Positions 16,557-25,383 of a DNA stretch of 34,179 bases are shown piece after piece. The stretch's first letter is position 1. Every line of letters begins with the position of its first letter. The stretch comes from DASUXA01 sp036378155. Lineage in GTDB: Bacteria; Actinomycetota; Actinomycetes; Mycobacteriales; Micromonosporaceae. The notes under the pieces are model-generated. The model had not been told where the DNA came from and ran no database searches. It was given only the letters and a program-made list of their open reading frames with translations. Location of the stretch: the NCBI GenBank assembly GCA_036378155.1, contig DASUXA010000053.1, forward strand, positions 1-34,179, in the 5' to 3' direction. A program made the position numbers and the translations under genes.

Positions 16557-17435
16557 GTGTCGGTTCAGTCATCACCGGGGACGCTCATTCTGGTCGGCGC
16601 GCCGCTGGGGAACCCGGGGGACGTGTCGCCACGGGTACGGCAGGCGCTGGCCACGGCAGATGTGATCGCGGCGGAGGACACCCGGCGGCTGGCCCGGCTG
16701 GGTCGGGATCTCGACATCGCGATCGTCGGTCGGGTGGTGTCGTACTTCGAGGGCAACGAGCAGCGGCGTACCCCGGAACTGACGGAACTGCTGGCAGGCG
16801 GCGCGACCGTGGCGGTCGTCACGGACGGCGGCATGCCCAGCGTCTCCGATCCCGGGTACCGCCTGGTCAGAGCCGCCATCGAGGTCGGCGCGCAGATCAC
16901 CGCGGTACCGGGTCCGAGCGCCGTGACCACCGCGCTCGCGGTTTCCGGGCTGCCCTGCGACCGGTTCTGTTTCGAGGGCTTCCCGCCCCGCCGCCCGGGC
17001 GAGCGGCGTACCCGCTTCGCCGACCTCGCCACCGAGCGGCGCACGATGGTCTTCTTCGAGGCGCCGCACCGGATCGCCGCGACCCTCGCCGACCTCGCCG
17101 ACGCGTTCGGTCGGCAGCGTCCCGCCGCGCTGTGCCGGGAGCTGACCAAGACGCACGAGGAGGTCCGCCGGGCCACGCTCGGGGAGCTGCTCACGTCGGT
17201 CACCGAGGACGAGCCGCGCGGCGAGATCACGCTCGTGGTGGGCGGGGCGGTGCACCACGTCACCGCGCCGGCAGAGGCGGACGTGTACGCGGCGGTGCTG
17301 TCCCGCGAGTCGATGGGCGTGTCGCGCCGCGACGCGATCGTCGCCATCGCGCGCGAATACGCGTTGCCCAAGCGCGAGGTGTACGACGTGGTGGTGCGAC
17401 ACTCCGGCGGCGAGCGCCCGGACGCGCGGCAGTAG
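16557..17435 (+). CDS. rsmI: 16S rRNA (cytidine-1402-2'-O)-methyltransferase RsmI
   Basis: 292-residue SAM methyltransferase of the tetrapyrrole methylase fold that 2'-O-methylates C1402 of 16S rRNA near the P site. Signature segments: LILVGAPLGNPGDVSPRVRQAL (N-terminal), VIAAEDTRRLARLG, VAVVTDGGMPSVSDPGYRLV, ITAVPGPSAVTTALAVSGLP and FEAPHRIAATLADL. The N-terminal start is GTG 16557 with GGGGGA about 5 nt upstream; the frame is open further upstream but that part is antisense to pmt. It heads the housekeeping run rsmI-metG-tatD-rsmA-ispE. Confidence 0.95.
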   Translation: MSVQSSPGTLILVGAPLGNPGDVSPRVRQALATADVIAAEDTRRLARLGRDLDIAIVGRVVSYFEGNEQRRTPELTELLAGGATVAVVTDGGMPSVSDPGYRLVRAAIEVGAQITAVPGPSAVTTALAVSGLPCDRFCFEGFPPRRPGERRTRFADLATERRTMVFFEAPHRIAATLADLADAFGRQRPAALCRELTKTHEEVRRATLGELLTSVTEDEPRGEITLVVGGAVHHVTAPAEADVYAAVLSRESMGVSRRDAIVAIAREYALPKREVYDVVVRHSGGERPDARQ

Positions 17436-17521
17436 TCGGCACGCGCTCGTCAACCCGATTCACAGGGCGGCTCGTCGTCCACAGCCCCGGTATCGAATCG
17501 CCGGCTCGGTACCGGGGTCAC

Positions 17522-17527
17522 TAGGCT
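17522..17527 (+). promoter_or_regulatory. -10 element of a probable leaderless metG promoter
   Basis: TAGGCT lies 8 nt before ATG 17536, with no ribosome binding site in between. Initiation about 7 nt after the hexamer would place the transcript 5' end at the start codon. Confidence 0.45.
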
Positions 17528-17535
17528 TGTCCGGC

Positions 17536-19323
17536 ATGAGTCACGTTCTCGCCGCCGTCGCCTGGCCGTACGCCAACGGCCCGCGACACATCGGTCATGT
17601 CTCCGGCTTCGGGGTTCCCTCCGACGTGTTCAGCCGGTACATGCGCATGGCGGGCCACGACGTGCTCATGGTGTCGGGGACCGACGAGCACGGCACGCCG
17701 ATCCTGGTCCAGGCGGAGCACGAGGGCGTCAGCCCCCGCGAACTAGCCGACCGGTACAACCGGGTGATCGTCGAGGATCTGCACGCCCTCGGCCTGTCGT
17801 ACGACCTGTTCACCCGGACCACCACGCGCAACCACTACCAGGTCGCGCAGGAGCTGTTCCGGGTGGTGTGGCGCAACGGATACATGATCGAGCAGACCAC
17901 GCGCGGCGCCATCTCCCCGTCCACCGGGCGCACCCTGCCCGACCGGTACATCGAGGGCACCTGCCCGATCTGCGGATACGAAGCCGCGCGCGGCGACCAG
18001 TGCGACAACTGCGGCAACCAGCTCGACCCGGTCGACCTGATCAACCCCCGGTCCCGGATCAACGGGGAGACGCCGGAGTTCGTCGAGACCAAGCATTTCT
18101 TCCTCGATCTGCCGGCGCTCGCCGACGCGCTCGCCGAGTGGCTGAAGTCGCGCACGGACTGGCGACCGAACGTGCTGAAGTTCTCCCTCAACCTCCTCGA
18201 CGACGTACGACCCCGGGCGATGACCCGGGACATCGACTGGGGGATTCCGGTTCCGCTGCCGGGCTGGGAGGACAACCCCAACAAGCGGCTGTACGTCTGG
18301 TTCGACGCGGTCATCGGCTACCTGTCGGCGTCGATCGAGTGGGCTCGTCGCTCCGGCGACCCGCAGGCGTGGCGGCGCTGGTGGAACGACCCTGCTGCCC
18401 GGTCGTACTACTTCATGGGCAAGGACAACATCACGTTCCACGCCCAGATCTGGCCGGCTGAGCTGCTCGGGTACGACGGTCGGGGCGCCAAGGGCGGCGA
18501 GCCGGGCGAGTACGACACCCTCCAGTTGCCGACCGAGGTGGTGTCCAGCGAGTTCCTGACCATGGAGGGACGCAAGTTCTCCTCGTCCCGCCGGGTCGTC
18601 ATCTACGTCCGCGACTTCCTCGAGCGGTACGACGCCGACGCGCTGCGCTATTTCATCGCCGTCGCCGGACCGGAAACCACCGACACCGACTTCACCTGGT
18701 CGGAGTTCCTGCGTCGCAACAACGACGAACTGGTCGCCGGCTGGGGAAACCTGGTGAACCGGTCGATTTCGATGGCGGCGAAGAACTTCGGCGCCATACC
18801 GCCGATCGGCGCGGCGGGGCTGACCGCCGACGACGAGGCGCTGCTGGCGTCGGCGCGGGCGGCGTTCGACACCGTAGGTCGGCTGATCGAGCAGCACCGC
18901 CAGAAGCAGGCGATCGGCGAGGCGATGCGGGTCGTCGCCGAGGCCAACAAATACCTGTCCGAACAGGCGCCCTGGAAGCTCAAGGACGACCGGGAGCGGA
19001 TGGGCACCGTCCTGCACGTCGCGCTGCAGGTGGTCAGCGACTGCAACACGCTGCTCACGCCGTTCCTGCCGCACTCGGCACAGAAGATCCACGAGTTGCT
19101 CGGCGGCACCGGGGTACACGCACCGATGCCGCAGGTCGTCGAGGTGGACGACCTCGACGGCGGCCCGTCGTACCCGGTGATCACCGGCGACTACTCCGGC
19201 GGCGCCCGCTGGCGGTCCGAACCGGTACCGGCCGGTCGACCGCTCGCCCCGCCCAAGCCGGTCTTCAAGAAGCTCGACCCGTCGATCGTCGACGAGGAAT
19301 TGGCTCGGCTGGGACAGCAGTGA
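17536..19323 (+). CDS. metG: Methionyl-tRNA synthetase
   Basis: 595-residue class I aminoacyl-tRNA synthetase that charges tRNA-Met. HIGH motif at 18-21; KMSKS equivalent is KFSSS (347-351). One zinc knuckle is present: Cys143, Cys146, Cys156 and Cys159 in CPICGYEAARGDQCDNCG. The anticodon-binding helical domain follows (for example LSEQAPWKLKDD), and the C-terminus ends at GQQ without a tRBD domain. ATG 17536 was chosen over TTG 17527 because of the AVAWPYANGPRHIGH start typical of the family. The stop overlaps tatD by GTGA. Confidence 0.97.
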   Translation: MSHVLAAVAWPYANGPRHIGHVSGFGVPSDVFSRYMRMAGHDVLMVSGTDEHGTPILVQAEHEGVSPRELADRYNRVIVEDLHALGLSYDLFTRTTTRNHYQVAQELFRVVWRNGYMIEQTTRGAISPSTGRTLPDRYIEGTCPICGYEAARGDQCDNCGNQLDPVDLINPRSRINGETPEFVETKHFFLDLPALADALAEWLKSRTDWRPNVLKFSLNLLDDVRPRAMTRDIDWGIPVPLPGWEDNPNKRLYVWFDAVIGYLSASIEWARRSGDPQAWRRWWNDPAARSYYFMGKDNITFHAQIWPAELLGYDGRGAKGGEPGEYDTLQLPTEVVSSEFLTMEGRKFSSSRRVVIYVRDFLERYDADALRYFIAVAGPETTDTDFTWSEFLRRNNDELVAGWGNLVNRSISMAAKNFGAIPPIGAAGLTADDEALLASARAAFDTVGRLIEQHRQKQAIGEAMRVVAEANKYLSEQAPWKLKDDRERMGTVLHVALQVVSDCNTLLTPFLPHSAQKIHELLGGTGVHAPMPQVVEVDDLDGGPSYPVITGDYSGGARWRSEPVPAGRPLAPPKPVFKKLDPSIVDEELARLGQQ

Positions 19324-20216
19324 CCCCGACCGGCATGAGCGACGCAGGTCAGCGGTCCAGGCAGCAGCGGGCGGCGGCGCGGCGGCGGGACGAGTTCCCG
19401 CCGCCGCCCGAACCGCTGGCGGTGCCCGTCCTGGACAGCCACACCCACCTCGACATCACCCTCGACGCGGGTGAGGAGGTCGCCAACCCCGCCGTCGACC
19501 GGGCGATCGCGGCGGCCGCGGCGGTCGGCGTGACCCGGCTGGTCCAGGTCGGCGTCGACGTCGCCTCGTCCCGGTGGGGCACGGCGCTCGCCGAGCGCCG
19601 GCAGGCGGTGGTCGCCACGGTCGCGCTGCACCCGAACGAGGCGCCCCGCGTCGGCGACCTCGACGAGGCGCTTCGGGTCATCGAGGGTCTGGCGACGGCG
19701 GACCGGGTGCGCGGCATCGGGGAGACCGGGCTGGACCGTTTCCGCACCGGCGACGACGGTCGCGCGGCGCAGGAGGAAAGCTTCCGCGCGCACATCGCGA
19801 TCGCCAAGCGCACCGGCAAGCCGCTGGTCATCCACGACCGCGACGCACACTCCGACGTGCTGCGGGTGCTCGACTCCGAAGGCGCGCCCGACGTCGTGGT
19901 CATGCACTGCTTCTCCGGTGACGGCGAGTTCGCCGCGCAGTGCCTGCGACGAGGATTCCTGCTGAGCTTCGCCGGTACGGTGACGTTCAAGAACGCCGAG
20001 CCGCTGCGCGAGGCGGCACGGCTCGCCCCGCTCGACGCGATCCTCGTGGAGACGGACGCGCCCTACCTCACCCCGACGCCGTACCGGGGCCGACCAAACG
20101 CGTCATACCTCATCCCGCTCACGGTGCGGTCGCTGGCCGAAACCAAGGGCGTGGACGTCGATGAACTCAGCGCCGCGATCTCCGCCACCGGCGAGCGGGT
20201 GTTCGGCCCCTGGTAG
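19320..20216 (+). CDS. tatD: TatD-family metal-dependent DNase
   Basis: 298-residue TIM-barrel metallohydrolase, a 3'-5' exonuclease family involved in DNA repair and turnover. Metal ligands are visible: HTHLD near residue 42, Glu in GIGETGLD, His in LVIHDRDAH, His in MHCFSG and Asp in ETDAPYLTP. The first 35 residues (Arg-rich) are an actinobacterial extension. GTG 19320 overlaps the metG stop (GTGA); ATG 19335 is an alternative. The metG-tatD-rsmA order is a conserved housekeeping arrangement. Confidence 0.93.
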   Translation: MTPTGMSDAGQRSRQQRAAARRRDEFPPPPEPLAVPVLDSHTHLDITLDAGEEVANPAVDRAIAAAAAVGVTRLVQVGVDVASSRWGTALAERRQAVVATVALHPNEAPRVGDLDEALRVIEGLATADRVRGIGETGLDRFRTGDDGRAAQEESFRAHIAIAKRTGKPLVIHDRDAHSDVLRVLDSEGAPDVVVMHCFSGDGEFAAQCLRRGFLLSFAGTVTFKNAEPLREAARLAPLDAILVETDAPYLTPTPYRGRPNASYLIPLTVRSLAETKGVDVDELSAAISATGERVFGPW

Positions 20217-20217
20217 G

Positions 20218-20223
20218 TAGCCT
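20218..20223 (+). promoter_or_regulatory. -10 element of a probable leaderless rsmA promoter
   Basis: TAGCCT ends 8 nt before ATG 20232, the same spacing as at metG, and no ribosome binding site intervenes. It would allow rsmA-ispE-ABC-F to be transcribed separately from metG-tatD. Confidence 0.4.
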
Positions 20224-20231
20224 TGCCTCCC

Positions 20232-21092
20232 ATGACGGCCGCGCTGCTCGGCCCGGCTGAGATCCGGGAGTTGGCCGGGCGGCTCGGGGTACGCCCCACG
20301 AAGACGCTCGGACAGAACTTCGTGCACGACCCGAACACGGTGCGCCGCATCGTGCGTGCCGCCAAACTGGACCCCACGGACGTGGTCGTCGAGGTCGGAC
20401 CGGGACTCGGTTCGCTGACCCTCGCGTTGCTGCCCGCTGCCGCCCACGTGTACGCCGTCGAAGTCGACCCCGCGCTGGCCGAGGCGCTGCCCGCGACCGT
20501 CGCCGCGCACGCCGCCCGGTACACCGCCGCGCTGACCGTGCTGCACCGGGACGCGTTGCGGGTCGCCGCCGCCGACTTCACCGGCCCGGCGCCGACCGCC
20601 CTGGTGGCGAACCTGCCGTACAACGTCGCGGTACCGGTCGTGCTGCACCTGCTCGCCACGCTGCCCACGCTGCGGCAGGGGCTGGTCATGGTGCAGAAGG
20701 AGGTGGCGGATCGGCTCACCGCCGCGCCGGGCTCCCGCGTCTACGGGGTACCGTCGGTGAAGCTCGCCTGGTACGCGCACGCCCGGCAGGCAGGTCGGGT
20801 ACCGGCGAACGTGTTCTGGCCGGTACCGAACGTCGAGTCCGGGCTGGTCGCGTTCACCCGGCGGGAACCCCCGGCAGATGTCGACCGCGAAGCGGTGTTC
20901 GCGGTGATCGACGCGGCGTTCGCGCAGCGCCGCAAGACGCTTCGCGCCGCCCTGGCCGGTTGGGCTGGTGGTCCCCGCGCCGCCGAGGCGGCGCTGATCG
21001 ACGCCGGTATCGATCCGTCCGCGCGGGGCGAGTCGCTCACCGTCGCCCAGTTCGCCGCGATCGCCGCGGCCCGAGCAGGAGGAACCAGTTGA
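20232..21092 (+). CDS. rsmA: 16S rRNA (adenine-1518/1519-N6)-dimethyltransferase RsmA (KsgA)
   Basis: 286-residue SAM methyltransferase that dimethylates two adenines in helix 45 of 16S rRNA. Motifs: KTLGQNFVHDPN (N-terminal), VVEVGPGLGSLTLALL (SAM-binding motif I), AVEVDPALAEAL, the catalytic NLPYNVAVPV and FWPVPNVESGLV, then AFAQRRKTLRAAL near the C-terminus. The start is ATG 20232. The stop overlaps the TTG start of ispE. Confidence 0.96.
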   Translation: MTAALLGPAEIRELAGRLGVRPTKTLGQNFVHDPNTVRRIVRAAKLDPTDVVVEVGPGLGSLTLALLPAAAHVYAVEVDPALAEALPATVAAHAARYTAALTVLHRDALRVAAADFTGPAPTALVANLPYNVAVPVVLHLLATLPTLRQGLVMVQKEVADRLTAAPGSRVYGVPSVKLAWYAHARQAGRVPANVFWPVPNVESGLVAFTRREPPADVDREAVFAVIDAAFAQRRKTLRAALAGWAGGPRAAEAALIDAGIDPSARGESLTVAQFAAIAAARAGGTS

Positions 21093-22042
21093 CCGAGGCG
21101 TGGCAGCCGGGGGAGTACGAGCGGCCGAGAACCGCCGCGCCCGGCGCGGTTCGGGTACGCGTGCCCGCCAAGGTCAACCTGCACCTCGGCGTCGGACCGC
21201 GACGCCCCGACGGCTATCACGAGCTGACGACGGTGTACCTCGCGATCGGGCTGTACGACGAGATCACCGCACGCCCCGACGACGCACTCAGCCTGACCAT
21301 GGACGGCGAGGGCGCCGGGACTCTGCCGCTCGACGGGTCGAACCTGGTCATCAAGGCGGTGTCCGCACTCGCCGGTACCCTCGGGCGACCCGCGCGCGCC
21401 CGGCTGCACCTGCACAAGCAGATCCCGCTCGCGGCGGGTCTGGCCGGCGGCAGCGCCGACGCCGCCGCCGCCCTGGTCGCGTGCGACGCGCTGTGGGGCA
21501 CCGGCCTGACCCGCGAGGACCTTGCCGCGATCGCCACGGGCGTCGGCTCCGACGTGCCGTTCCTCGTCCACGGGGGGACCGCGCTGGGCACCGGTCGCGG
21601 CGAGCGGATCACCCCGATCCTCGCCGGGGGCGAATCGTGGCACTGGGTGGTCGCCGCCGCCGACGGGGGGCTGGCGACACCCGACGTGTACGCCGAACTC
21701 GACCGACTGCGCGACACCGGCGAGGCGCCCGCCCCGCTCGGTCCCCCCGACGACCTGCTCGCCGCGTTGCGCCAGCGCGACCCGGAGGTACTCGCCGCGC
21801 ACCTGGGCAACGACCTGCAAGCGGCGGCGCTGTCGCTCCGCCCCGAGTTGCGCGCCACCCTGGACGCCGGTACCCGCGCCGGAGCCCTCGCCGGTCTGGT
21901 GTCCGGCTCCGGTCCCACCTGCGTGTTCCTCGCCGCCGACGAGCAGCACGCCGCCCTGGTCGCGACCACCCTCGAGACCCAGGCGGTCTGCCGCTGGGTG
22001 GCGGTCACCACCGGTCCGGTACCGGGAGCGAGGCTGATCTGA
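21089..22042 (+). CDS. ispE: 4-diphosphocytidyl-2-C-methyl-D-erythritol kinase
   Basis: GHMP-family kinase of the non-mevalonate isoprenoid pathway; phosphorylates CDP-methylerythritol with ATP. Conserved segments: VPAKVNLHLGVGPRRPDGYHEL at the start, the GHMP ATP loop PLAAGLAGGSADAAAAL near 114-130, GSDVPFLVHGGTALGTGRGE and the C-terminal SGSGPTCVFL. The start is TTG 21089: a perfect AGGAGGA (21077-21083) lies 5 nt upstream, and the TTGA overlaps the rsmA stop. The 317-residue length fits. Its stop overlaps the ABC-F start (TGATG). Confidence 0.95.
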   Translation: MTEAWQPGEYERPRTAAPGAVRVRVPAKVNLHLGVGPRRPDGYHELTTVYLAIGLYDEITARPDDALSLTMDGEGAGTLPLDGSNLVIKAVSALAGTLGRPARARLHLHKQIPLAAGLAGGSADAAAALVACDALWGTGLTREDLAAIATGVGSDVPFLVHGGTALGTGRGERITPILAGGESWHWVVAAADGGLATPDVYAELDRLRDTGEAPAPLGPPDDLLAALRQRDPEVLAAHLGNDLQAAALSLRPELRATLDAGTRAGALAGLVSGSGPTCVFLAADEQHAALVATTLETQAVCRWVAVTTGPVPGARLI

Positions 22043-23871
22043 TGGCGAACATCGTCAACCTGGACCGCGTCTCGAAGGGGTACGGCCCGGTCGGGGCGCT
22101 GCTCACCGACGTTTCGCTCGGTCTCGACGACAGCGACCGGGTCGGCGTGGTGGGTCTCAACGGCGCCGGCAAGTCGACCCTGCTGCGCCTGCTGACCCGG
22201 CAGGAGCAGCCCGACGAGGGGCGGGTCACGCTGCGCCGCGACCTGCGGGTCGCCTGGCTGCCGCAAAGCCTGGACCTGCCGCCGGGCGCGACGGTGCGCG
22301 ACGTGGTGCTCGGTACCACCTGGCTGGACGAAGGCTTCGCCGCCGAACACGAGTGGGCCGGCGACGCCGGTGTCCGCACCGTGCTGGCGGGGCTGGGCAT
22401 GCCGAACCTCGGGTTGGACACCGCGGTCGGCACGATGTCCGGCGGCGAGCGCCGCCGGACGGCGCTCGCCGCGCTGCTGATCCGTACCAGCGACCTGCTC
22501 GTCCTCGACGAGCCGACCAACCACCTCGACGTGGCGGGCGTGTCCTGGCTGGCGGCGCACCTGCTGGCGCGGCGCGGGGCGCTGGTCGTGGTCACCCACG
22601 ACCGCTGGTTCCTCGACGCGGTCGCCACGAAGACGTGGGAGGTCGCGGACCAGACGGTACGGGCGTACGAGGGTGGATTCGCGGCGTGGACACTCGCCCG
22701 CGCGGAACGCGCCCGCGTCGCCGCCGAAGCCGAGGCGCGCCGGCAGAACCTGCTGCGCAAGGAGATCGCCTGGCTGCGTCGCGGGGCACCGGCGCGGACC
22801 AGCAAACCGAAGTTCCGCATCGAAGCGGCGAACGCGCTGATCGCCGACGTACCGCCGCCTCGCGACACCGTCTCGCTGCGCCGGCTCGCGACCAGCCGGC
22901 TCGGCAAACAGGTCTTCGAACTCGACGACGTCACGCTCGCCGTCGGGGACCGTGCCATCCTGCGCGACCTGACCTGGCACGTCGGTCCGGGCGACCGGGT
23001 CGCGATCCTGGGCGCCAACGGCGCCGGCAAGACCACGTTGCTGCGGCTGCTCGCCGGGGCTGCCACGCCGGCACGCGGCCGGCTGGTCACCGGGTCGACG
23101 GTCCGCTGCGCGTACCTGTCGCAGGAACTGCGCGAGTTGCGGTCCGACCAGCGGGTGCTGGAATCGGTCGAGGAAGTGGCCCGTCGGGTGCGCCTGGGCG
23201 ACCGGGAACTGTCCGCCGCGCAGCTCGCCGAGATCTTCGGGTTCACCGACCGGCGGCTGTGGACCCCGGTCGGCGACCTGTCCGGCGGGGAACGGCGTCG
23301 GCTGCAACTGTTGCGGCTGCTTGCCGGTGAACCCAACGTGCTGCTGCTCGACGAGCCGACCAACGACCTCGACACCGACACCCTCGCCGCGTTGGAGGAC
23401 CTGCTCGACTCGTGGCCGGGCACGCTCGTGGTGGCGAGTCACGACCGGTACCTGGTGGAGCGGGTCACCGACGTGGTGTACGGGCTGTTCGGCGACGGGC
23501 GGCTGGTCCACCTGCCGGGCGGTGTCGACGAGTACCTCGCCCGGGTGGCAACCGCCACGCCGAACCAGCGGACGCCCGCCGAGCGGACCCCCGCCGATCT
23601 GGACGCGCACGGTCCCCGACCGGTCACGGGTACCGCCTCAGGGCTGTCCGCCGCCGACCGTCGTGCCGCCCGCAAGGAGCTGGCGCGGCTGGAGCGGCAG
23701 GTCGCCAAGCTCGAACAACGCGAAGCTGAACTGCATGAGCAGCTCGCCCGGCACGCCACCGACTACGAAAAGGTCGCCGCCCTGGACGCCGAGCTGCGTG
23801 CGGTACAGGCGGACCGGTCGGCTGCCGAGGAAGCCTGGCTCAGCCTCGCGGACTTCGCGGGAACGGACTGA
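22042..23871 (+). CDS. ABC-F family ATPase (Uup-like)
   Basis: 609 residues with two ABC domains and no membrane segments, so a translation- or DNA-associated ABC-F protein. Walker A motifs GLNGAGKST (38-46) and GANGAGKTT (324-332), both signature motifs as SGGERRR, Walker B LLVLDEPTNHLD and VLLLDEPTNDLD. The interdomain linker around 220-275 is Arg/Ala-rich. The C-terminus (about 540-605, KELARLERQVAKLEQREAEL) is a coiled coil like that of Uup, which acts on branched DNA or ribosomes. ATG 22042 directly overlaps the ispE stop. The position after rsmA-ispE is typical of actinomycetes; the exact target is unknown. Confidence 0.93.
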   Translation: MANIVNLDRVSKGYGPVGALLTDVSLGLDDSDRVGVVGLNGAGKSTLLRLLTRQEQPDEGRVTLRRDLRVAWLPQSLDLPPGATVRDVVLGTTWLDEGFAAEHEWAGDAGVRTVLAGLGMPNLGLDTAVGTMSGGERRRTALAALLIRTSDLLVLDEPTNHLDVAGVSWLAAHLLARRGALVVVTHDRWFLDAVATKTWEVADQTVRAYEGGFAAWTLARAERARVAAEAEARRQNLLRKEIAWLRRGAPARTSKPKFRIEAANALIADVPPPRDTVSLRRLATSRLGKQVFELDDVTLAVGDRAILRDLTWHVGPGDRVAILGANGAGKTTLLRLLAGAATPARGRLVTGSTVRCAYLSQELRELRSDQRVLESVEEVARRVRLGDRELSAAQLAEIFGFTDRRLWTPVGDLSGGERRRLQLLRLLAGEPNVLLLDEPTNDLDTDTLAALEDLLDSWPGTLVVASHDRYLVERVTDVVYGLFGDGRLVHLPGGVDEYLARVATATPNQRTPAERTPADLDAHGPRPVTGTASGLSAADRRAARKELARLERQVAKLEQREAELHEQLARHATDYEKVAALDAELRAVQADRSAAEEAWLSLADFAGTD

Positions 23872-23991
23872 GCGGCGCCGTCGGCGCGTCGGTCTCGCCG
23901 TCGACGGTCGCGGCGGCTACCCCCGCCGGGTGGGACGGCGGGCGGTGCGGGACAATTCGCTGCAGGTAGTGACGACGCGAAGAAGGGCACC

Positions 23992-24456
23992 ATGGCTCAC
24001 ATCCCCGTCAACCATCCGCTGCGACCGCTCTACCGCGTGATCTCCGCGGTGATCGGGCTGTACGTGCTGGTCTTCGGCCTGCTCGGGGTCATCGAGACGA
24101 ACGGCGGCCCTGCTTTCGGCAAGGATGGCGCCGCGTGGGTGCTCGGTCTGCGTACCAACCTGGCGTTCTCCGTCATCTCGATCATCTGGGGCGCGGTCAT
24201 CTTCGTCGCCGCGATCTACGGTCGCAACCTGTTCCACTACCTGGCGATGCTCGCCGGGGTGGTGTTCATGCTCAACGGCTTCCTGATGATGGCGCTGATG
24301 CAGACCAGCGCGAACGTCTTCGCGTTCTCCATGGTCAACTGCATCGTGTCGTTCGTCTTCGGCATGGCGGTCCTCGCCTCCGGCCTGTACAGCAAGGTCG
24401 GTACTGACGAGGAAGCCGAGGCTGCCCGCCGGTGGCAGTTGACCGGCGGAATGTGA
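23992..24456 (+). CDS. DUF4383 family membrane protein
   Basis: 154 residues with four hydrophobic segments (about 15-32, 54-75, 81-104, 107-127), preceded by HIPVNHPLRPLYRVISAVIGLYVLVFGL and FGKDGAAWVLGLRTNLAFSV, hallmarks of the DUF4383 family. Function unknown. ATG 23992 has GAAGAAGGG about 5 nt upstream. The gene stands alone after the ABC-F gene (120-nt gap) and is followed by a strong hairpin. Confidence 0.88.
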   Translation: MAHIPVNHPLRPLYRVISAVIGLYVLVFGLLGVIETNGGPAFGKDGAAWVLGLRTNLAFSVISIIWGAVIFVAAIYGRNLFHYLAMLAGVVFMLNGFLMMALMQTSANVFAFSMVNCIVSFVFGMAVLASGLYSKVGTDEEAEAARRWQLTGGM

Positions 24457-24466
24457 GCGGATCGGT

Positions 24467-24505
24467 ACGACGGTGGGGGCGGCCGAAGGCCGCCCCCACC
24501 GTCGT
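24467..24505 (+). terminator. Strong hairpin terminator of the DUF4383 gene
   Basis: ACGACGGTGGGGGCGGCC (24467-24484) and its exact complement (24488-24505) make an 18-bp stem with a GAA loop, starting 10 nt after the stop codon. The outer arm matches the palindrome at 6097-6134 in 14 of its first 15 positions, so both may belong to one terminator/repeat type. Confidence 0.8.
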
Positions 24506-24513
24506 TGCCGGGT

Positions 24514-24647
24514 GCCGTCGCCCGCGTGCGCTTCCCGAGGCGCGAACAGCCGTCGCCCGTTCCGAAGGGCGCGAACAGCCGTCGCCCGCGTACGCTTCCC
24601 AAGCCGCGAACCGCCGCGGTCCGCGTCCGCTTCGCCGGGCGCGATCG
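24514..24647. repeat. Tandem array of four imperfect repeats (35, 29, 35 and 35 bp)
   Basis: Four head-to-tail units begin at 24514, 24549, 24578 and 24613. Units 1 to 3 start GCCGTCGCCCG and end GCGAACA or GCGAACC; unit 4 is more diverged (GCCGCGGTCCG). Unit 2 lacks six bases in the middle. The array fills the gap between the terminator and the TetR stop codon at 24648. Unit lengths are not multiples of three, so it is unlikely to be coding, and there are no spacers, so it is not a CRISPR array. Confidence 0.75.
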
Positions 24648-25325
24648 TTACCGTAGTTCGCGGTCGCGTCGCTTCAGGGTCATCAGGGTCGGCTTCGGCT
24701 CAAGGTGGGACAGCCCGTTCCAGGCGAGGTTGACCAGGTGCGCCGCGACCGTCTCCTTGCGCGGCTTGCGGACCTCCAGCCACCACTGCCCGGTCAGCGC
24801 GACCATCCCGACCAGCGCCTGCGAGTACAGTTCCGCCAGCTTCGGGTCGTACCCCCGAGACTTGAACTCCGCCCCGAGAATGTGCTCGACCTGGTGTGCG
24901 ACGTCGTTGAGCACGCTGGAGAAATTGCCCGCGGCGGACATCGCCGGCGATTCGCGGACCAGCACCCGGAACCCGTCCGTCTCACCTTCGATGTATTCGA
25001 GCAGCGCCAATGCCGCCTGTTCCAGGAGTTCGTGCGGGTGACCTCCGGTCAGGGCGGTGGTGATCCGGTCGAGCAGGGACCGCACTTCGCGGTCGACCAC
25101 CACCGCGTACAGCCCTTCCTTGCCGCCGAAGTGCTCGTACACGACCGGCTTGGACACCTTCGCGCGGGCCGCGACCTCCTCGACCGACGTGCCGTCGAAG
25201 CCGCGCTCGGCGAACAACTGCCTGCCGATGGAGATCAGTTGCTCGCGTCGCTGTGCGGAGGACATTCGTACCCGCGAGGTCGTGGCACGGCCACGCCGGT
25301 CCTCGGTACTTGAACTGTCGGTCAC
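24648..25325 (-). CDS. TetR/AcrR family transcriptional regulator
   Basis: 225-residue TetR-type repressor. The DNA-binding region is near residues 22-75: RREQLISIGRQLFAERGFDGTSVEEVAARAKVSKPVVYEHFGGKEGLYAVVVDREV, a canonical TetR helix-turn-helix. The C-terminal ligand domain ends with YSQALVGMVALTGQWWLEVRKP and HLVNLAWNGLSHLEPKP. It lies 58 nt downstream of an acyl-CoA desaturase gene on the same strand, so it probably controls fatty-acid desaturation and its own operon, as DesT- or FasR-like TetR regulators do elsewhere. GTG 25325 is chosen because actinobacterial relatives have an N-terminal RGR-RVRM extension; ATG 25265 is an alternative. No good ribosome binding site is seen. Confidence 0.9.
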   Translation of the reverse strand: MTDSSSTEDRRGRATTSRVRMSSAQRREQLISIGRQLFAERGFDGTSVEEVAARAKVSKPVVYEHFGGKEGLYAVVVDREVRSLLDRITTALTGGHPHELLEQAALALLEYIEGETDGFRVLVRESPAMSAAGNFSSVLNDVAHQVEHILGAEFKSRGYDPKLAELYSQALVGMVALTGQWWLEVRKPRKETVAAHLVNLAWNGLSHLEPKPTLMTLKRRDRELR

Positions 25326-25383
25326 TCGGCAATCGTGCCAGGAACATGACCGCATGCGCCCGTTCGCCGGGTGTCGCCTCGGC

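Noticed and set aside
16489..16575. Longer N-terminus of the mannosyltransferase starting at 16575 or 16572
   Set aside because: It would overlap the divergent rsmI start, has no ribosome binding site, and a -10 hexamer fits the internal GTG 16488 better.
24514..24647. CRISPR-like array
   Set aside because: The repeats abut directly without unique spacers and no cas genes are present.
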